A stretch of DNA of 64,000 nt from Maribacter polysiphoniae (GCF_003148665.1 NZ_QGGQ01000013.1:97906-161905), one strand, 5' to 3'. Shown: positions 35,529-45,563, numbered from the stretch's first letter. Program-made: numbers and translations. Notes: generated by a model from the letters alone, not told the origin.

Positions 35529-36830
35529 TTAATTATTCAACCGTTCTACAATCAATGATGAAAAAGCGTTTACTCCAAATTTTATACAATTCTCATCGAC
35601 AGCAAAGTTTGCTGAATGTGGCATGGAAATGATGCCTTTTTCAAAATTTGAACCTCCCAACAAAAAATAGACCCCGGGAATCCTTTTTTGGAAATAAGCA
35701 AAATCGTCACTGCGTCCATCGGGAACGACACCATACAAGTGGTTTACATGCCGGTTGCCATAAATATCGGAAAGCTTGTTGAGGGTTTTGGATGTTAGTT
35801 CCTTATTGTTGAAAACAGTGGGATATTCACTGGAATAGACAACTTCGATTAATTTTTCAGCGTATTTAGAACTGCTGATGTCCTGTTTTAGCATAGGGAT
35901 AATCGATTCCATTTTCTTTCTATTACTTGAATTTAGAATGGTACGAATCGATATTTGGTCATCCGTTTCCGATATGGTGAATTTTTTATTTACGGTTAGG
36001 TAGTCCTTGTATATGGTTTTCGGGCTTCCAAGGCCTATGGTTGGGTCTAACAAATTTCGGTTATCCCAAAATTCACTATCGGGCTCAATGTTCTGGATAC
36101 CTGATAAAAGTTTTTTTGTATGCGCGATGACCAATTGGTTTTCACTCGAATTTTTATATGATACTTTGATTGTTTTGTGTTCCGCGAATAGCAATTCGGG
36201 TCGTGTGGCGATGAGGCCAACCTGCATTGGGGCGATGTGCAATGCATAAATTTCATCGGGATCGATCAACTTGAACAAACCATCGTCAATCATGGCTTTT
36301 GCCCCCTTAAGGTTTTCTTCCGAAGGTTGAAATATGAAATAAATCGTGCCTTTGAGGTTGTCTTTCAAACTTGCCAATACATTGGCGATTCCGAGCCCTA
36401 TGGTTGTGTGTATATCGTGTCCACAAATATGCCGTACCCCTTCATTCCTTGATTGCAACCCTTCGACATCGGGAAGGTTCGACGATAATGCGTCGATATC
36501 TGCCCGCCAAGCGATTCGCTTTCCTTTTTTATTCGTTTTTAAGATTCCAACAACTCCATAACCACCCAGATTGGTATGGACTTCCATACCCAGGGATGTT
36601 AAATAGGCTGTAATTTGCTGCGATGTTCTTTTTTCTTGGTCTGATAGTTCGGGATAGGTATGGAAATCCCTTCGGATTTTCACTAGGCTATCAAAAATTT
36701 GGTCAGTTCGCTGTTGTACCTTTTTATGCAATGTGGAATCAATCACAGCGTGCTGTCCGAACATGGGGATAGTAAGAAGAAGTACGGATATCGAAAATAC
36801 TATTTTAAGAAGTTTGTTGCTTGAAGTCAT
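35529..36830 (-). CDS. M20-family amidohydrolase (IAA-amino-acid hydrolase type), secreted
   Basis: Taking MTSSNKLL as start gives about 433 residues with a signal peptide (FSISVLLLTIPMFG). The M20D pattern is present: FHTYPELSDQE, WRADIDALSSNLPD, HICGHDIHTTIGLG (metal-binding Cys and His pair), and FQPSEENLKGAKAMI. A lid domain and a C-terminal LGGSNFEKG, MPHSANFAVDE follow, with the last His ligand. These hydrolyse N-acyl amino acids or peptides. Earlier ATGs would overlap the Crp gene and give no signal peptide. It lies just downstream of the regulator on the same strand. Confidence 0.87.
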   Translation of the reverse strand: MTSSNKLLKIVFSISVLLLTIPMFGQHAVIDSTLHKKVQQRTDQIFDSLVKIRRDFHTYPELSDQEKRTSQQITAYLTSLGMEVHTNLGGYGVVGILKTNKKGKRIAWRADIDALSSNLPDVEGLQSRNEGVRHICGHDIHTTIGLGIANVLASLKDNLKGTIYFIFQPSEENLKGAKAMIDDGLFKLIDPDEIYALHIAPMQVGLIATRPELLFAEHKTIKVSYKNSSENQLVIAHTKKLLSGIQNIEPDSEFWDNRNLLDPTIGLGSPKTIYKDYLTVNKKFTISETDDQISIRTILNSSNRKKMESIIPMLKQDISSSKYAEKLIEVVYSSEYPTVFNNKELTSKTLNKLSDIYGNRHVNHLYGVVPDGRSDDFAYFQKRIPGVYFLLGGSNFEKGIISMPHSANFAVDENCIKFGVNAFSSLIVERLNN

Positions 36831-36904
36831 TTTACAATATTTAAAGTTCATATTGCAAAGATGGGATACAATATATTCGGTTACCTGACACCTATGTGAC
36901 AATC

Positions 36905-37495
36905 TCATTTTTTGGCGATCTTACTTCGAATCCTGCTCAATGATTGTCTTTCTATTCCCAAGTACGAGGATAAATGGGTAAGGCTTATTCTATGAATGAT
37001 ATCTGGGTTTTGGTTTAAGAAGTTCAAATATCTTTCTTCGGCATTCTCAAATAAAAAGCTTTCAACCCTATCGGTTTGTACGGTCAATACATATTCGGCT
37101 GTTAGTCGGCCATACATTTCATTGTTTTTAAATCTTTTGTATCCTTCCTGGATATTAACATAGGATAATTCTATGATTATTGATGGTTCAAGGCACTCCA
37201 TAAAATACTTTGTCGGCTTTTGTCTTATAAAAGCGGGATAGTCTGTTGCATACTCATTCTCTTTAACAAAGCCGGTTGTTATTCTGTTTCCTTTTTCATT
37301 GATGTAATACCTTCTTAATAGTCCCTTACAGACATAGCCCATATTTTTTTGAACATCCCCACAACTAAAAAAAAACTCTTTTTTGCCATACTCTTTTATG
37401 ATTAATTGTGACCGCAGTACATCCAATTCCTCCGAAGTTGCATGAGGGAATAATTTGATATAGGCATCGCAATAGGTTTGGAATTCTTCTTTCAA
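36905..37495 (-). CDS. Crp/Fnr-family transcriptional regulator
   Basis: This 196-residue protein has an N-terminal cyclic-nucleotide-binding-like barrel (IIKEYGKKEFFFSCGDVQ, GYVCKGLLRRYYINEKG). The C-terminal helix-turn-helix is short (RISLTHLSSYLGIERQSLSRIR), as in the many Bacteroidetes Crp-like proteins that lack cAMP-binding residues. The best start is a TTG at 37495. It probably controls the M20 amidohydrolase gene immediately downstream, but no operator could be defined. Confidence 0.85.
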   Translation of the reverse strand: MKEEFQTYCDAYIKLFPHATSEELDVLRSQLIIKEYGKKEFFFSCGDVQKNMGYVCKGLLRRYYINEKGNRITTGFVKENEYATDYPAFIRQKPTKYFMECLEPSIIIELSYVNIQEGYKRFKNNEMYGRLTAEYVLTVQTDRVESFLFENAEERYLNFLNQNPDIIHRISLTHLSSYLGIERQSLSRIRSKIAKK

Positions 37496-37653
37496 GTGCT
37501 ATTTTTTTTGCTTGTTGATTAAGGGTATTGTAAATGGTTTGGCACGTTTTTTTAATCAGAAAAATCAGCAGGCACAAACCGAATCGAAAATCCGAAATCC
37601 CTGTGCTATGGGATTTCAAGAAACTCTACGCCAGCAATTAAGATGGACTTTCG

Positions 37654-38421
37654 TTATTTTCCCAGTTCTTGTCCAATTTCCTTTAATATGGATTCTACTT
37701 CCCCCTTGATGCCACCAAAAAACCGCGGACCGTTCGTGGCTTTGGCCAACAGTAAATAATTCAATAGATAATTTTCAAATTCAACGGAATTGAACAACAA
37801 TTTGTTATTGACCTTTTCGGAAATCGACGGATATTCAAAATCAATAAACTTCATATCCATAATAATGTTTCGTACACTTCCCTTTTCATATAAAAGAGTA
37901 CGCAATCCATTATCGGTGGTTTTTGCTCCTTTTAATTGCATACTTGTATAATTCAGGGAACTTTCAAAAGAAGCAAGATGCTGTCTTAAGTTTTTGTTTA
38001 AAATGATATTGAGCTTACCTGAACTGATAATGTCATTTAAAACCCCTGTTGATGGCAAATATTTTAGTTCATTGCCATAAATAGAGCCTAACATTTGGGA
38101 AGTTTCCCGATGACTGACCGTGTCAAGGACATTTTTATCAAATAAGGTCAATAGCTTTTCGAGTGTTTGTATTCGTTGCTCATTTTCTTGAATGGAAGTA
38201 TTTATTTTATTCAGGTTCGTATCAAATTCTGTTTGAAGCGACATTAAATATTCCTGTTCTACTTTTCTTTGTTCGTTGTAATTGTTGTTATTGTTGATCT
38301 GTAAGGCAATCAAAATCCCGATAACCACAAGTACGATCTCTCCAATGGCATACAATAGATATTTGCTGAACTTGTTTTCAGAGAGAAGGCGTTGTCTTAT
38401 GTGCCTAAAGAATTTGATCAT
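37654..38421 (-). CDS. DUF6090 family protein
   Basis: This 255-residue protein opens with a hallmark of the family: IKFFRHIRQRLLSENKFSKY, then one membrane helix (AIGEIVLVVIGILIALQINN). A coiled-coil-rich C-terminal part follows (LMSLQTEFDTNLNKINTSI). DUF6090 proteins are abundant in flavobacteria and have no assigned role. A broken paralogue lies at 46.8-47.6 kb. Confidence 0.85.
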   Translation of the reverse strand: MIKFFRHIRQRLLSENKFSKYLLYAIGEIVLVVIGILIALQINNNNNYNEQRKVEQEYLMSLQTEFDTNLNKINTSIQENEQRIQTLEKLLTLFDKNVLDTVSHRETSQMLGSIYGNELKYLPSTGVLNDIISSGKLNIILNKNLRQHLASFESSLNYTSMQLKGAKTTDNGLRTLLYEKGSVRNIIMDMKFIDFEYPSISEKVNNKLLFNSVEFENYLLNYLLLAKATNGPRFFGGIKGEVESILKEIGQELGK

Positions 38422-38764
38422 ACTATTGGTTTTTTATGCCTTTGCTTACCGTTTGGCCCTCTAAGGTATTTTATCATTGGTTGGTTATGCTGAGGCACCA
38501 CGACTGGTTAAACAGCTTTTTAAAACGGTTTAGGTTTTGCGGATGCCCGGCATGGGTGTCTTTCAATTTTAGAAAAATAGTTAATTAATCTTGAGGGTGC
38601 AAGTCCCTTGGGGTATGGGGTAACGCTTTGGGGCCAGCCGCAAGGATTGTTACAGGTTTTAGGCACCTAATTTAATCAATACAAACCGAATGGGAAATCC
38701 GTGAGGATTTTCGGATTAACCCTTAAAGTGGTTATCGATTGATTAAATTCGGAGTGGCAGTAGT
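38422..38764. other. Intergenic with GGGTGCAAG repeat and hairpin
   Basis: This holds copy 3 of the repeat that flanks the GNAT gene (near 38556-38612) and a GGAAATCC/GGATTTTC hairpin near 38697-38718. No gene. Confidence 0.5.
38556..38612. repeat. GGGTGCAAGTCCCTT repeat, copy 3
   Basis: TCTTTCAATTTTAGAAAAATAG followed by GGGTGCAAGTCCCTT at 38595-38609 matches the middle of copies 1 and 2 at 14.7 and 15.8 kb. It lies between a DUF6090 gene and a serine hydrolase. Confidence 0.5.
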
Positions 38765-40240
38765 TTATTGTTCTTTGTTAAATTCAATAGGTTCTTTTTG
38801 TGAATACATTTTTAATGTTGAAATTTTTCCTTCTGTATTTGTCATGAATTGGATGGTATATTGTGGGTTGAAAACCTCATTGAATTCATTTGTCGCTTTC
38901 AAGAAAAACGAATCATTATTTAAGTGTTCCAACAGAAATTTATAAGTAGGTAAAACAGCATACAATTTATGATCTTCATAAACTATTTCAATTTTCCCTA
39001 ATCCTTTTGCGTGATATGTTCCACAAAACGAACTTAAGGAATGGGTTGGCATTTTATCTTTATTGAGTGGTTTGGTTTCCTTATAGGGTTTAAAAATTTC
39101 AGTCACATTAACTGGATATTCAGGTTCGGGACTAAGTCCAAATAACCTCCTTGTAATATTGTCGGCGATCAAATGTGGGAGTAATGTATTATCTTGATTT
39201 GTTAAAACAACAACACCTATTTTTTCAAAAGGGAACATTATCAAAGCGGAACTAAAACCAAATGTGTTTCCTCCGTGGTCTATTCGGTAATGTCCATAGC
39301 TAGATCTTAAACGCCATCCAAATCCATCTCCAAATAGAAAAGCATCTTTATCATAATTTCCTCCTTTGATATTATGGAGTCTTATTGCTTTATTGATATA
39401 GTCCGAAGGAATCACTTTAGTCTCATTAAAAACACCATCGTTTAACCATGTTAACATCCAATGGGACAAATCATTAACGGTGCTTTTGATTGCCCCGGCA
39501 GGACTAATGGAATGAAATTCCTCGAATTTGACTTTTTCTATAGTGCCTTTATATATACCGTAGGGTAAAGCATAATTCGTTGATTGCTGCATTTTCTGGA
39601 GCGTGGTATAGGAATTTGTCATAGCCAAGGGCTCAAATATTTTTTCTTGAATGTTGGTTTCCCAGCTTTTCCCCGTTATTTGTTCAACGATAGTTCCTGC
39701 GAGGGTATATCCCATATTACTATACTCAAAGCTGTTTTTAATTTCGCCTTCTGGTCTTAAATGTTTTAACCGTTGTACGACTTTTAATTTGTCTTTGTCT
39801 GGGAAAAACACTTCTGAGGTACCTTGGTTCCCAATACCACTTTTATGACTTAACAGATCCTCAATGGTTATCAAATTGTTCATTTTATCATTATAAAACT
39901 GAAAATCAGGAATGTAAAGAGCTGGTTTGCCTTTTAATGAAACTTGATTGTTAGATTCCAATATGCCCAAAAGAGAACCTGTAAATGCTTTTGTGACAGA
40001 ACCTATGGGAAAAACAGTATTTGTTGTTACAGGTAATTGATTTTCCAAATCTCGATAACCAAATCCTTGGGAATAAATGATTTTATCATCCTTTACTATA
40101 GCAACGGATAATCCAACAGCATTGTATTGCTCGATCAAATGGGTTATGTCATTTTCAATTCCTTTTAATTTTGGAATATTTTCTTGACTAAAGCAAATTT
40201 GTACGAATAATGCGAATACGAGTGGGTATGTGAATTTCAT
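38765..40240 (-). CDS. Serine hydrolase (beta-lactamase fold)
   Basis: This 491-residue protein has a signal peptide (PLVFALFVQICFS). S-x-x-K is in FPIGSVTKAFTG, Y-x-N in FEYSNMGYTLAG, and the third motif is H-G-G in DHGGNTFGFS. The C-terminal ~120 residues match the DUF3471-like domain of this group (FCGTYHAKGLGKIEIV). Probable peptidase or esterase; an antibiotic role is unlikely. The upstream AraC gene on the same strand ends 80 bp before it, with a hairpin between. Confidence 0.88.
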   Translation of the reverse strand: MKFTYPLVFALFVQICFSQENIPKLKGIENDITHLIEQYNAVGLSVAIVKDDKIIYSQGFGYRDLENQLPVTTNTVFPIGSVTKAFTGSLLGILESNNQVSLKGKPALYIPDFQFYNDKMNNLITIEDLLSHKSGIGNQGTSEVFFPDKDKLKVVQRLKHLRPEGEIKNSFEYSNMGYTLAGTIVEQITGKSWETNIQEKIFEPLAMTNSYTTLQKMQQSTNYALPYGIYKGTIEKVKFEEFHSISPAGAIKSTVNDLSHWMLTWLNDGVFNETKVIPSDYINKAIRLHNIKGGNYDKDAFLFGDGFGWRLRSSYGHYRIDHGGNTFGFSSALIMFPFEKIGVVVLTNQDNTLLPHLIADNITRRLFGLSPEPEYPVNVTEIFKPYKETKPLNKDKMPTHSLSSFCGTYHAKGLGKIEIVYEDHKLYAVLPTYKFLLEHLNNDSFFLKATNEFNEVFNPQYTIQFMTNTEGKISTLKMYSQKEPIEFNKEQ

Positions 40241-40291
40241 CCTTATGTTTTTTTGATTTTCAGCAAAAATGGAAAAACATGGGATTTTAAA

Positions 40292-40315
40292 AGTCCGAAT
40301 AAAGAAAGTCGGACT
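40292..40315 (-). terminator. Hairpin terminator after the AraC-type gene
   Basis: AGTCCGA and TCGGACT form a perfect 7-bp stem with a 10-nt loop and are followed by a T-rich run in the minus direction. The position just after the regulator's stop fits a rho-independent terminator. Confidence 0.5.
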
Positions 40316-40320
40316 GATTT

Positions 40321-41430
40321 TTATTTAGATTTTAAGGAAAGAGCTTCTTTTCTATACTGTGTGGGCGTTTGATTCTCGGTTTTTTTAAAAGCCGTGTAAA
40401 AAGACGATTTGGAATTAAAACCTACTTGGTATAGGATTTCTAAAATAGTGATGTCTTCCTTATCAGGATCTTCCAAAATGATTTTGGCTTCGTTTATTCG
40501 ATACTCATTTATAAAGTCAAAAAAATGTTTCCCCAGGTGATGATTGATCAATATGGATAATTCCTTTTCAGAAATATTTAATTGTGAAGCTAGTTTTTGT
40601 AAGGTGAGCTCAAAATCCAAATATGGTTTTTCGATGTCCATAAATGAAGTAAGTTTCTTTAGATATTGATTTTCGGAAGTGTTTTTTTGAATAATCGTTT
40701 TGGTTCTGTTCTTTTCAATAATCGAATTTACTGGCTTTAAATGCATGTTGACACCAGTGAAAAGGTCGGGTTGATATAATGCCTTTAAAACAAAAAAGAT
40801 GGTAATTAATAAGACACAAACGCCAATCAAGGTATTGATATCAAGAATGTACTGTTGGTATATGGAATTGGATAAATACCACCTTATGAGTACAAAAGAG
40901 TGGGCAATACATGCAAACACCGTAATTTGAAATATCCATTTATAAATGGCATAATTCGCATTGGAATAATTTTCAAGATATAGTGTTTTGTATTTTTTCA
41001 AAACAAGGAATACGGCAATGATGTAAGTCAGGAATTGTAGCTCACCAATTACTTCATAAAACAATACACTTTGGTCGGAAAATGCAGTTATCTTAAAAAT
41101 GAACGCAAATAGCAAGAACAAAAGGCCATGGATGAGGTGTGTTTTCTTAAGCTTGAAATTGGTATAACAAGCAGCTAATACGTACAGGTAAAATAGGGGT
41201 AACTGTAATAAACTGGAGGAAACTTTTAAAATATGGATGTTGGGATAGTCCACAGTTTTGTTTGTGAATAAACCAATTAAGTCAAAGGCTATGACCAATA
41301 GGTAAATACCAAAAAGTCTATTGGCTAGTTTGTTTTTTGTTTTAACCGTAAACAGAAAAACAGAGAGAAGTATCATTATAAAAACAACAATCTCTCCGAT
41401 AATCCTAATAAATTCTATTTTGTTCTCCAA
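40321..41430 (-). CDS. AraC-family regulator with seven-helix membrane domain
   Basis: This 369-residue protein has residues ~10-215 as six to seven membrane helices and a C-terminal AraC domain from ~270. The helices include IVVFIMILLSVFLF, VYLLVIAFDLIGLF. The AraC part has LTLQKLASQLNISEKELSILIN (first HTH) and TILEILYQVGFNSKSSFYTAFKK (second HTH with the conserved GF-x-S-x-S-x-F). The membrane-sensor arrangement is common in Bacteroidetes. The best start is TTG at 41430. It could regulate the downstream serine hydrolase. Confidence 0.88.
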   Translation of the reverse strand: MENKIEFIRIIGEIVVFIMILLSVFLFTVKTKNKLANRLFGIYLLVIAFDLIGLFTNKTVDYPNIHILKVSSSLLQLPLFYLYVLAACYTNFKLKKTHLIHGLLFLLFAFIFKITAFSDQSVLFYEVIGELQFLTYIIAVFLVLKKYKTLYLENYSNANYAIYKWIFQITVFACIAHSFVLIRWYLSNSIYQQYILDINTLIGVCVLLITIFFVLKALYQPDLFTGVNMHLKPVNSIIEKNRTKTIIQKNTSENQYLKKLTSFMDIEKPYLDFELTLQKLASQLNISEKELSILINHHLGKHFFDFINEYRINEAKIILEDPDKEDITILEILYQVGFNSKSSFYTAFKKTENQTPTQYRKEALSLKSK

Positions 41431-41587
41431 TAATATTGTGGTTGTTTTTTTATCGCCAATAGTCCCGGTTATGGCTAGTCATGGGGATTAACACTTTACT
41501 TTACAAGGACACACCAGCTTGGGAATTCCTGTGGAATTTCGAAAGGCAGTTGAAAAAATCACTTATAGTCATTGATGTATGTTCCAT

Positions 41588-42508
41588 TTAATTTGAAATC
41601 GTAATGACCACATTACCCCTTTTTTTTCCTTCTTCAACATATTCATGTGCTTTTACAATTTCATCTAATGTATAATACCGATCTATAAAAGGTTTTAATT
41701 CCCCCTTTTCAGCCATTTCCTTTATCAACCTCATATGTTCATTGCGCTCTTTGGTCAGCATTTTAATTGAAACGAAATTGCCACCAGGCTTTAGTACCTT
41801 TTTTGCTTTAGCTTTGGATGTCTTTCCAACAGCGTCAAAAACGATATCGAATTTTTCATTGCAATCGGAATAGTCCTCCTTTGTATAGTCAATCAAATTT
41901 TCAGCACCCAATGATTTTGCCATTCCGAAATTCGGGGTGCTGCACACACCTGTTACCCTTGAGCCTTTCTGATTGGCAATTTGTACGGCATAGCTGCCAA
42001 CGCTTCCAGAAGCACCATAAATCAATACGTTTTGTCCATTTTTCAAATTTGCTTTCTCCAAAAGGTACATGGCGGTCATGGCTCCAACTGGTAATGCTGC
42101 AGCTTCGTGGTAATCCAGGTTCTCCGGTTTTAATCCAACCACACCATGTTTCCATTTTTGGGGTAAACAGATATATTCGGCATATGAACCTGTATTTAGC
42201 ATTGTCGTGGTCCCAAATACGCTATCACCAACATTGAATTCAGTAACACTTTGTCCTATTTCCTCAACTATTCCCGCGAATTCATGGCCCAAAATTTTCT
42301 TTTTAGGTGCAAAAAGACCAAATATTAATCGGGCAGGAAGCCAAAATAGAGGTGGAAAATCAGAGCCCCGAAGTCGTACATCACCTGAAGTAACCGTAGC
42401 TGCATGTATTTTTACCAAAATTTCATCAGCTTTGGGTTTCGGTTTTTTTATATCCTTTATCTTAAGGACTTTTGGGGGACCATATTTTTCGTAAACAGCG
42501 GCTTTCAT
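41588..42508 (-). CDS. MDR-superfamily NAD(P)H oxidoreductase (quinone-oxidoreductase-like)
   Basis: This 306-residue enzyme has a GroES-like N-terminus (AAVYEKYGPPKVLKIKDI, VTSGDVRLRGSD, ILGHEFAGIVEEIG) and a Rossmann domain with NVLIYGASGSVGSYAVQIA. There are no Cys ligands for a structural or catalytic zinc at the usual positions, so it is a zinc-independent member, such as a quinone reductase or enoyl reductase. NADPH is the likely cofactor. It is a single gene. Confidence 0.88.
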   Translation of the reverse strand: MKAAVYEKYGPPKVLKIKDIKKPKPKADEILVKIHAATVTSGDVRLRGSDFPPLFWLPARLIFGLFAPKKKILGHEFAGIVEEIGQSVTEFNVGDSVFGTTTMLNTGSYAEYICLPQKWKHGVVGLKPENLDYHEAAALPVGAMTAMYLLEKANLKNGQNVLIYGASGSVGSYAVQIANQKGSRVTGVCSTPNFGMAKSLGAENLIDYTKEDYSDCNEKFDIVFDAVGKTSKAKAKKVLKPGGNFVSIKMLTKERNEHMRLIKEMAEKGELKPFIDRYYTLDEIVKAHEYVEEGKKRGNVVITISN

Positions 42509-42692
42509 GTTGGTTTTCTGGTTTTCCGGAAATGTTTTTATACTATTTTTAGATAGGATTTGTACGACTTAACACCCAAGGTGATTTTCAACTACCCCAA
42601 TCCGATCTTGCATATAAAGGCTTAAAACGGAACGCCAATGCAAGCGTAAATGAGTTATTTTGTTGTCTGTTTTATAATCGTACCCCACTGAT

Positions 42693-43499
42693 TTATTCAA
42701 TATTGACGGATTGGTTTGCTATGTATGCTGTGACATTATAAAAGGTATCTACCCAATAATCCTGTTCATTCTCTTTAAGATAAATCAATAATTCCTGTAG
42801 CGCTTCATTGGATACGTTTAGGTAACCACCTCCTACACTATGGAACATAAATGTGGCGATGGTCCCTTTTCTTCCAGCCTCTTTTACATAATCAATTAAT
42901 TCTTTGCCTGTAGGACTGTCTACACACCAACTGGGCATAAAATAAACGTCAATATTTTCCATGGTGTTTGGTATGGGGCCATCACTTCTTCCTGCTGAAA
43001 ATAGTTGCTTCACTATAGCTACGTAGGTCGAATCGCCCTGAACTTTATAGTTTGAGCAGGTATAACCATAGGTTCTATTGGTTTTTCCGTCAATAGCTTT
43101 AAGCAGCGTATTGGCCGTATACAATTCCATTCGTATTTGATCCAAACTATAACGGCTTAAGTCATATTCCGGTTCAACCCAATCAAATTGCCTACCATCA
43201 CATGGATGAAATAATGAATGGTTACCAAGTTCATGGCCGTTTTTGGCAATCGTTCTCCATTCAGCGGTGCGATTATGCAACGACTCCTTATTTCCTGGAC
43301 AATAAAAAGTTGCTTTCATATTGAATGAGTCCAGTAAGGGTATGGCATTATCCAGATGGGAATCTTGACCATCATCAAATGTTAAGCAGACAGCGGCTTT
43401 TTTCTTTTCAGGCCATTTGAAGTTCTTATTGGAATCCTGGGAATATGAAAATTGGACGGTCACTAGTATAACCATTACATAAATGAATGTTCTTTTCAT
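42693..43499 (-). CDS. Secreted polysaccharide deacetylase (NodB-type)
   Basis: Starting at MKRTFIYV the protein has ~268 residues and a signal peptide (FIYVMVILVTVQFSYS). The NodB domain has motif 1 VCLTFDDGQDS (D-D, metal and base), motif 2 HELGNHSLFHPCD (H-x-x-x-H), and a late FMFHSVGG. Such enzymes remove acetyl groups from glycans at the cell surface. A shared leader repeat begins just upstream of its start. An earlier codon (43526) is too far upstream to keep the signal peptide. Confidence 0.87.
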   Translation of the reverse strand: MKRTFIYVMVILVTVQFSYSQDSNKNFKWPEKKKAAVCLTFDDGQDSHLDNAIPLLDSFNMKATFYCPGNKESLHNRTAEWRTIAKNGHELGNHSLFHPCDGRQFDWVEPEYDLSRYSLDQIRMELYTANTLLKAIDGKTNRTYGYTCSNYKVQGDSTYVAIVKQLFSAGRSDGPIPNTMENIDVYFMPSWCVDSPTGKELIDYVKEAGRKGTIATFMFHSVGGGYLNVSNEALQELLIYLKENEQDYWVDTFYNVTAYIANQSVNIE

Positions 43500-43512
43500 A
43501 ATTATATTTTTA

Positions 43513-43590
43513 TTGTCACTTCCCAAAATACGGCTAAAGATCGGTATTGAATTTAAACGCCATATTGATGGAGGTAATTAGGTTTTTTTA
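43513..43590. repeat. Leader repeat, copy 1
   Basis: TGTCACTTCCCAAAATACGG starts about 75 bases that match the region 46520-46590, allowing mismatches. Both copies lie just upstream of a minus-strand gene start. Confidence 0.5.
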
Positions 43591-43701
43591 TCTTTTCATT
43601 CATAATGCCATCTCCAAAAGCGTTGACGGACTTGGTAAACATGCCCAAGTCTTTAAATATAGCACTTTATGCCCTATTTTTTAAAATATTGTCAGCCGTA
43701 G

Positions 43702-44538
43702 TTATTTTTCCATAACCTGTTGTAATTCTTTGACTTTCCAATTGTCATTTTCTTTGATAAATAACTCAAGCATTGCAACGTGACTTGTGCCGGCCAATAC
43801 CATGATTCTTTCGTCGGATCTTGTTACATTTTTTTGAATTAATGACCACATATATAGATTTCTTTTGAACCATTCGGATGTTAATAAGGGTCCCGAAAAA
43901 TCATTTGTTCCACCTGCCAACAGCATTAAATCATTGTGAAAGTAATTCGAAAACTTTCGTATCTCTTGACTATTGACAAAATAGGTAAGTTCAGTAAGCG
44001 AAACTCCAGATTCGATTTTTTGGTCAAAATCAACAGTGAATTTGGAGATTCCTTCTTCAATCCTTTTTTTAAGATCAGACTGATTATTATCTTCAATTTC
44101 TTTCATGACATCCTCAAATGGGAATGGGGTAGCATAGTCTATTGCGTATACTTTTTTCAGGTTATTCTCTTTTGCTACCCTAAAAGCTAATTGAAAAATT
44201 TCATTTTTTAAATAAAAATTTGAAAGATTATCGTTATCAAAATAATTGCCTTTTGTATAAATAAGATAAAGGGAATCCAATTCCTTTTGTTCATTGTAGG
44301 GCCATTCTACAAATATCTTTGTTGGATTGTAATTTTTTATTTTTGAACTTATTTTTTTTAATTCAAGTTGGGAATCTTCGCTGAGAATGTCAAATGATTT
44401 GGTTTTGGCTACATCGGCACCTGGATTATTATAGTGAAATGTTCCAATAAGCAATGCTTCTATGACATGTGGTCTTTCTTGGGCATTCATACAACTTAAA
44501 GCGAGAAATACGATTGATAGGATAACAAGGTTCTTCAT
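43702..44538 (-). CDS. DUF5694 family protein (TraB/GumN-like)
   Basis: This 278-residue secreted protein has a signal ending in a possible lipobox (FLALSCMNAQ). The conserved core LLIGTFHYNNPGAD near residue 30, IFVEWPYNEQ, and VLAGTSHVAMLELF near the C-terminus match DUF5694. G-x-x-H in the first and last motifs resembles the TraB/GumN (PrgY) hydrolase signature. Likely a periplasmic metal-dependent hydrolase. The region upstream starts the repeat-rich array. Confidence 0.82.
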   Translation of the reverse strand: MKNLVILSIVFLALSCMNAQERPHVIEALLIGTFHYNNPGADVAKTKSFDILSEDSQLELKKISSKIKNYNPTKIFVEWPYNEQKELDSLYLIYTKGNYFDNDNLSNFYLKNEIFQLAFRVAKENNLKKVYAIDYATPFPFEDVMKEIEDNNQSDLKKRIEEGISKFTVDFDQKIESGVSLTELTYFVNSQEIRKFSNYFHNDLMLLAGGTNDFSGPLLTSEWFKRNLYMWSLIQKNVTRSDERIMVLAGTSHVAMLELFIKENDNWKVKELQQVMEK

Positions 44539-44640
44539 ATAAAGGTGTATTGGTAATTTGTTTGGTTTAATTATTTAAACCATTACTTATAAAGACGCTA
44601 AAAGTTGTCAAATGGTTGCCTGAATGTTTTTTTAATTAAG

Positions 44641-44775
44641 ACTAACGAGTTTGTTTATGGTTAGTTGGGGATTTTCGTTTGAGGAACTTCCGTTGGAAAT
44701 TCAGACGTAGTAAACTTGCAACTACCTTTGGTTAAGCCCAAAATTGATCAATTATTTTTTTACATCGTTAGCTGT
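44641..44775. repeat. Type-E spacer palindrome
   Basis: ACTAACGAG at the left and GTTAGCTGTAC at the right are opposing ends. The middle has CAGACGTAGTAAACTTGCAA, also in the spacer at 49.35-49.47 kb, followed by GTTAAGCCCAA. It lies between the DUF5694 gene and a gene fragment. Confidence 0.6.
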
Positions 44776-44781
44776 ACTTAT

Positions 44782-44900
44782 TTATTCAGTTGGAAATTTA
44801 CTGTCTAATTCAAAAATTTGATTTATGGTATCAAAGTCCTTTATAATAAATTTCATTTCACCTTTTTTGTATAGTTTTTCTCCAACAAAATCAATTGGAA
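44782..44900 (-). pseudogene. Truncated gene, C-terminal part
   Basis: About 39 codons remain open up to a TAA (DFVGEKLYKKGEMKF, FELDSKFPTE). The stop sits just inside the cassette-start-like GTTAGCTGTAC, as for intact cassettes. The upstream part has been replaced by the LytTR fragment on the other strand. Confidence 0.4.
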
Positions 44901-44906
44901 ACGCAA

Positions 44907-45086
44907 TTGGACCCAGAGGTGTTTTTTAGGGCCAACCGTCAATTGGTGGTGAACATCCAGGCCGTAAAAGAGGTAACGCCCTATTTTAAAGGTCGCCTGT
45001 ATTTACTTTTGGAACCGGCCCCAGAAGGAGACCAGATAATCAGTAGCGGAAAAGCGAACGCTTTTAAGGAATGGTTGGATATGTAG
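44907..45086 (+). pseudogene. LytTR-domain fragment
   Basis: LDPEVFFRANRQLVVNIQAV, then VTPYFKGRLYLLLEP, then GKANAFKEWLDM is the end of a LytTR DNA-binding domain. No start or receiver domain precedes it; the left boundary coincides with a different gene's fragment. This is a rearrangement scar. Confidence 0.65.
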
Positions 45087-45246
45087 GCTTAGCGGCCTTA
45101 TGGATGCGTACTACGGTTACCGTTTTTTAGTTATATAAGGTTCTAATTACCAGTTTCTTACATTTCGGACATATAGTTCCTCCTCGGAATAATCATTATA
45201 GACATCTTTTCGAGTAACTATTGGATTTCTTAAAGAATCGTTTTGA

Positions 45247-45384
45247 ATGACATCAAAAGAAGACGAACTTATTATAGATTACACACTGCCATTTGAAGGG
45301 TTGAATGTTTTTATGCTAAAAACTAAAGGAGTGTATTCAACAAAAGAATTGATTGTAGGGATTTCCGATAGGAAAATCCGCTAG
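45247..45384 (+). pseudogene. Small decayed frame
   Basis: A 45-codon plus-strand frame (MTSKEDELIIDYTLP) ends next to a GATTTCC/GGAAAATC hairpin at 45361-45378. No family; possibly a fragment. Confidence 0.25.
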
Positions 45385-45563
45385 GATTTCATGGATACGC
45401 TTTACCTACCAATAACAATTAATTGTAAACGGTGCTGGTTGTAGTTTCTAGTGGTTTATTGATAGGCCTGATTAATCCTCTCAACATAACATGTGTTATG
45501 AATCGATAATTATTGATATCTAGCCCTGGGTCTTTGTCGGTATATGTCCGTATTATATTTTGA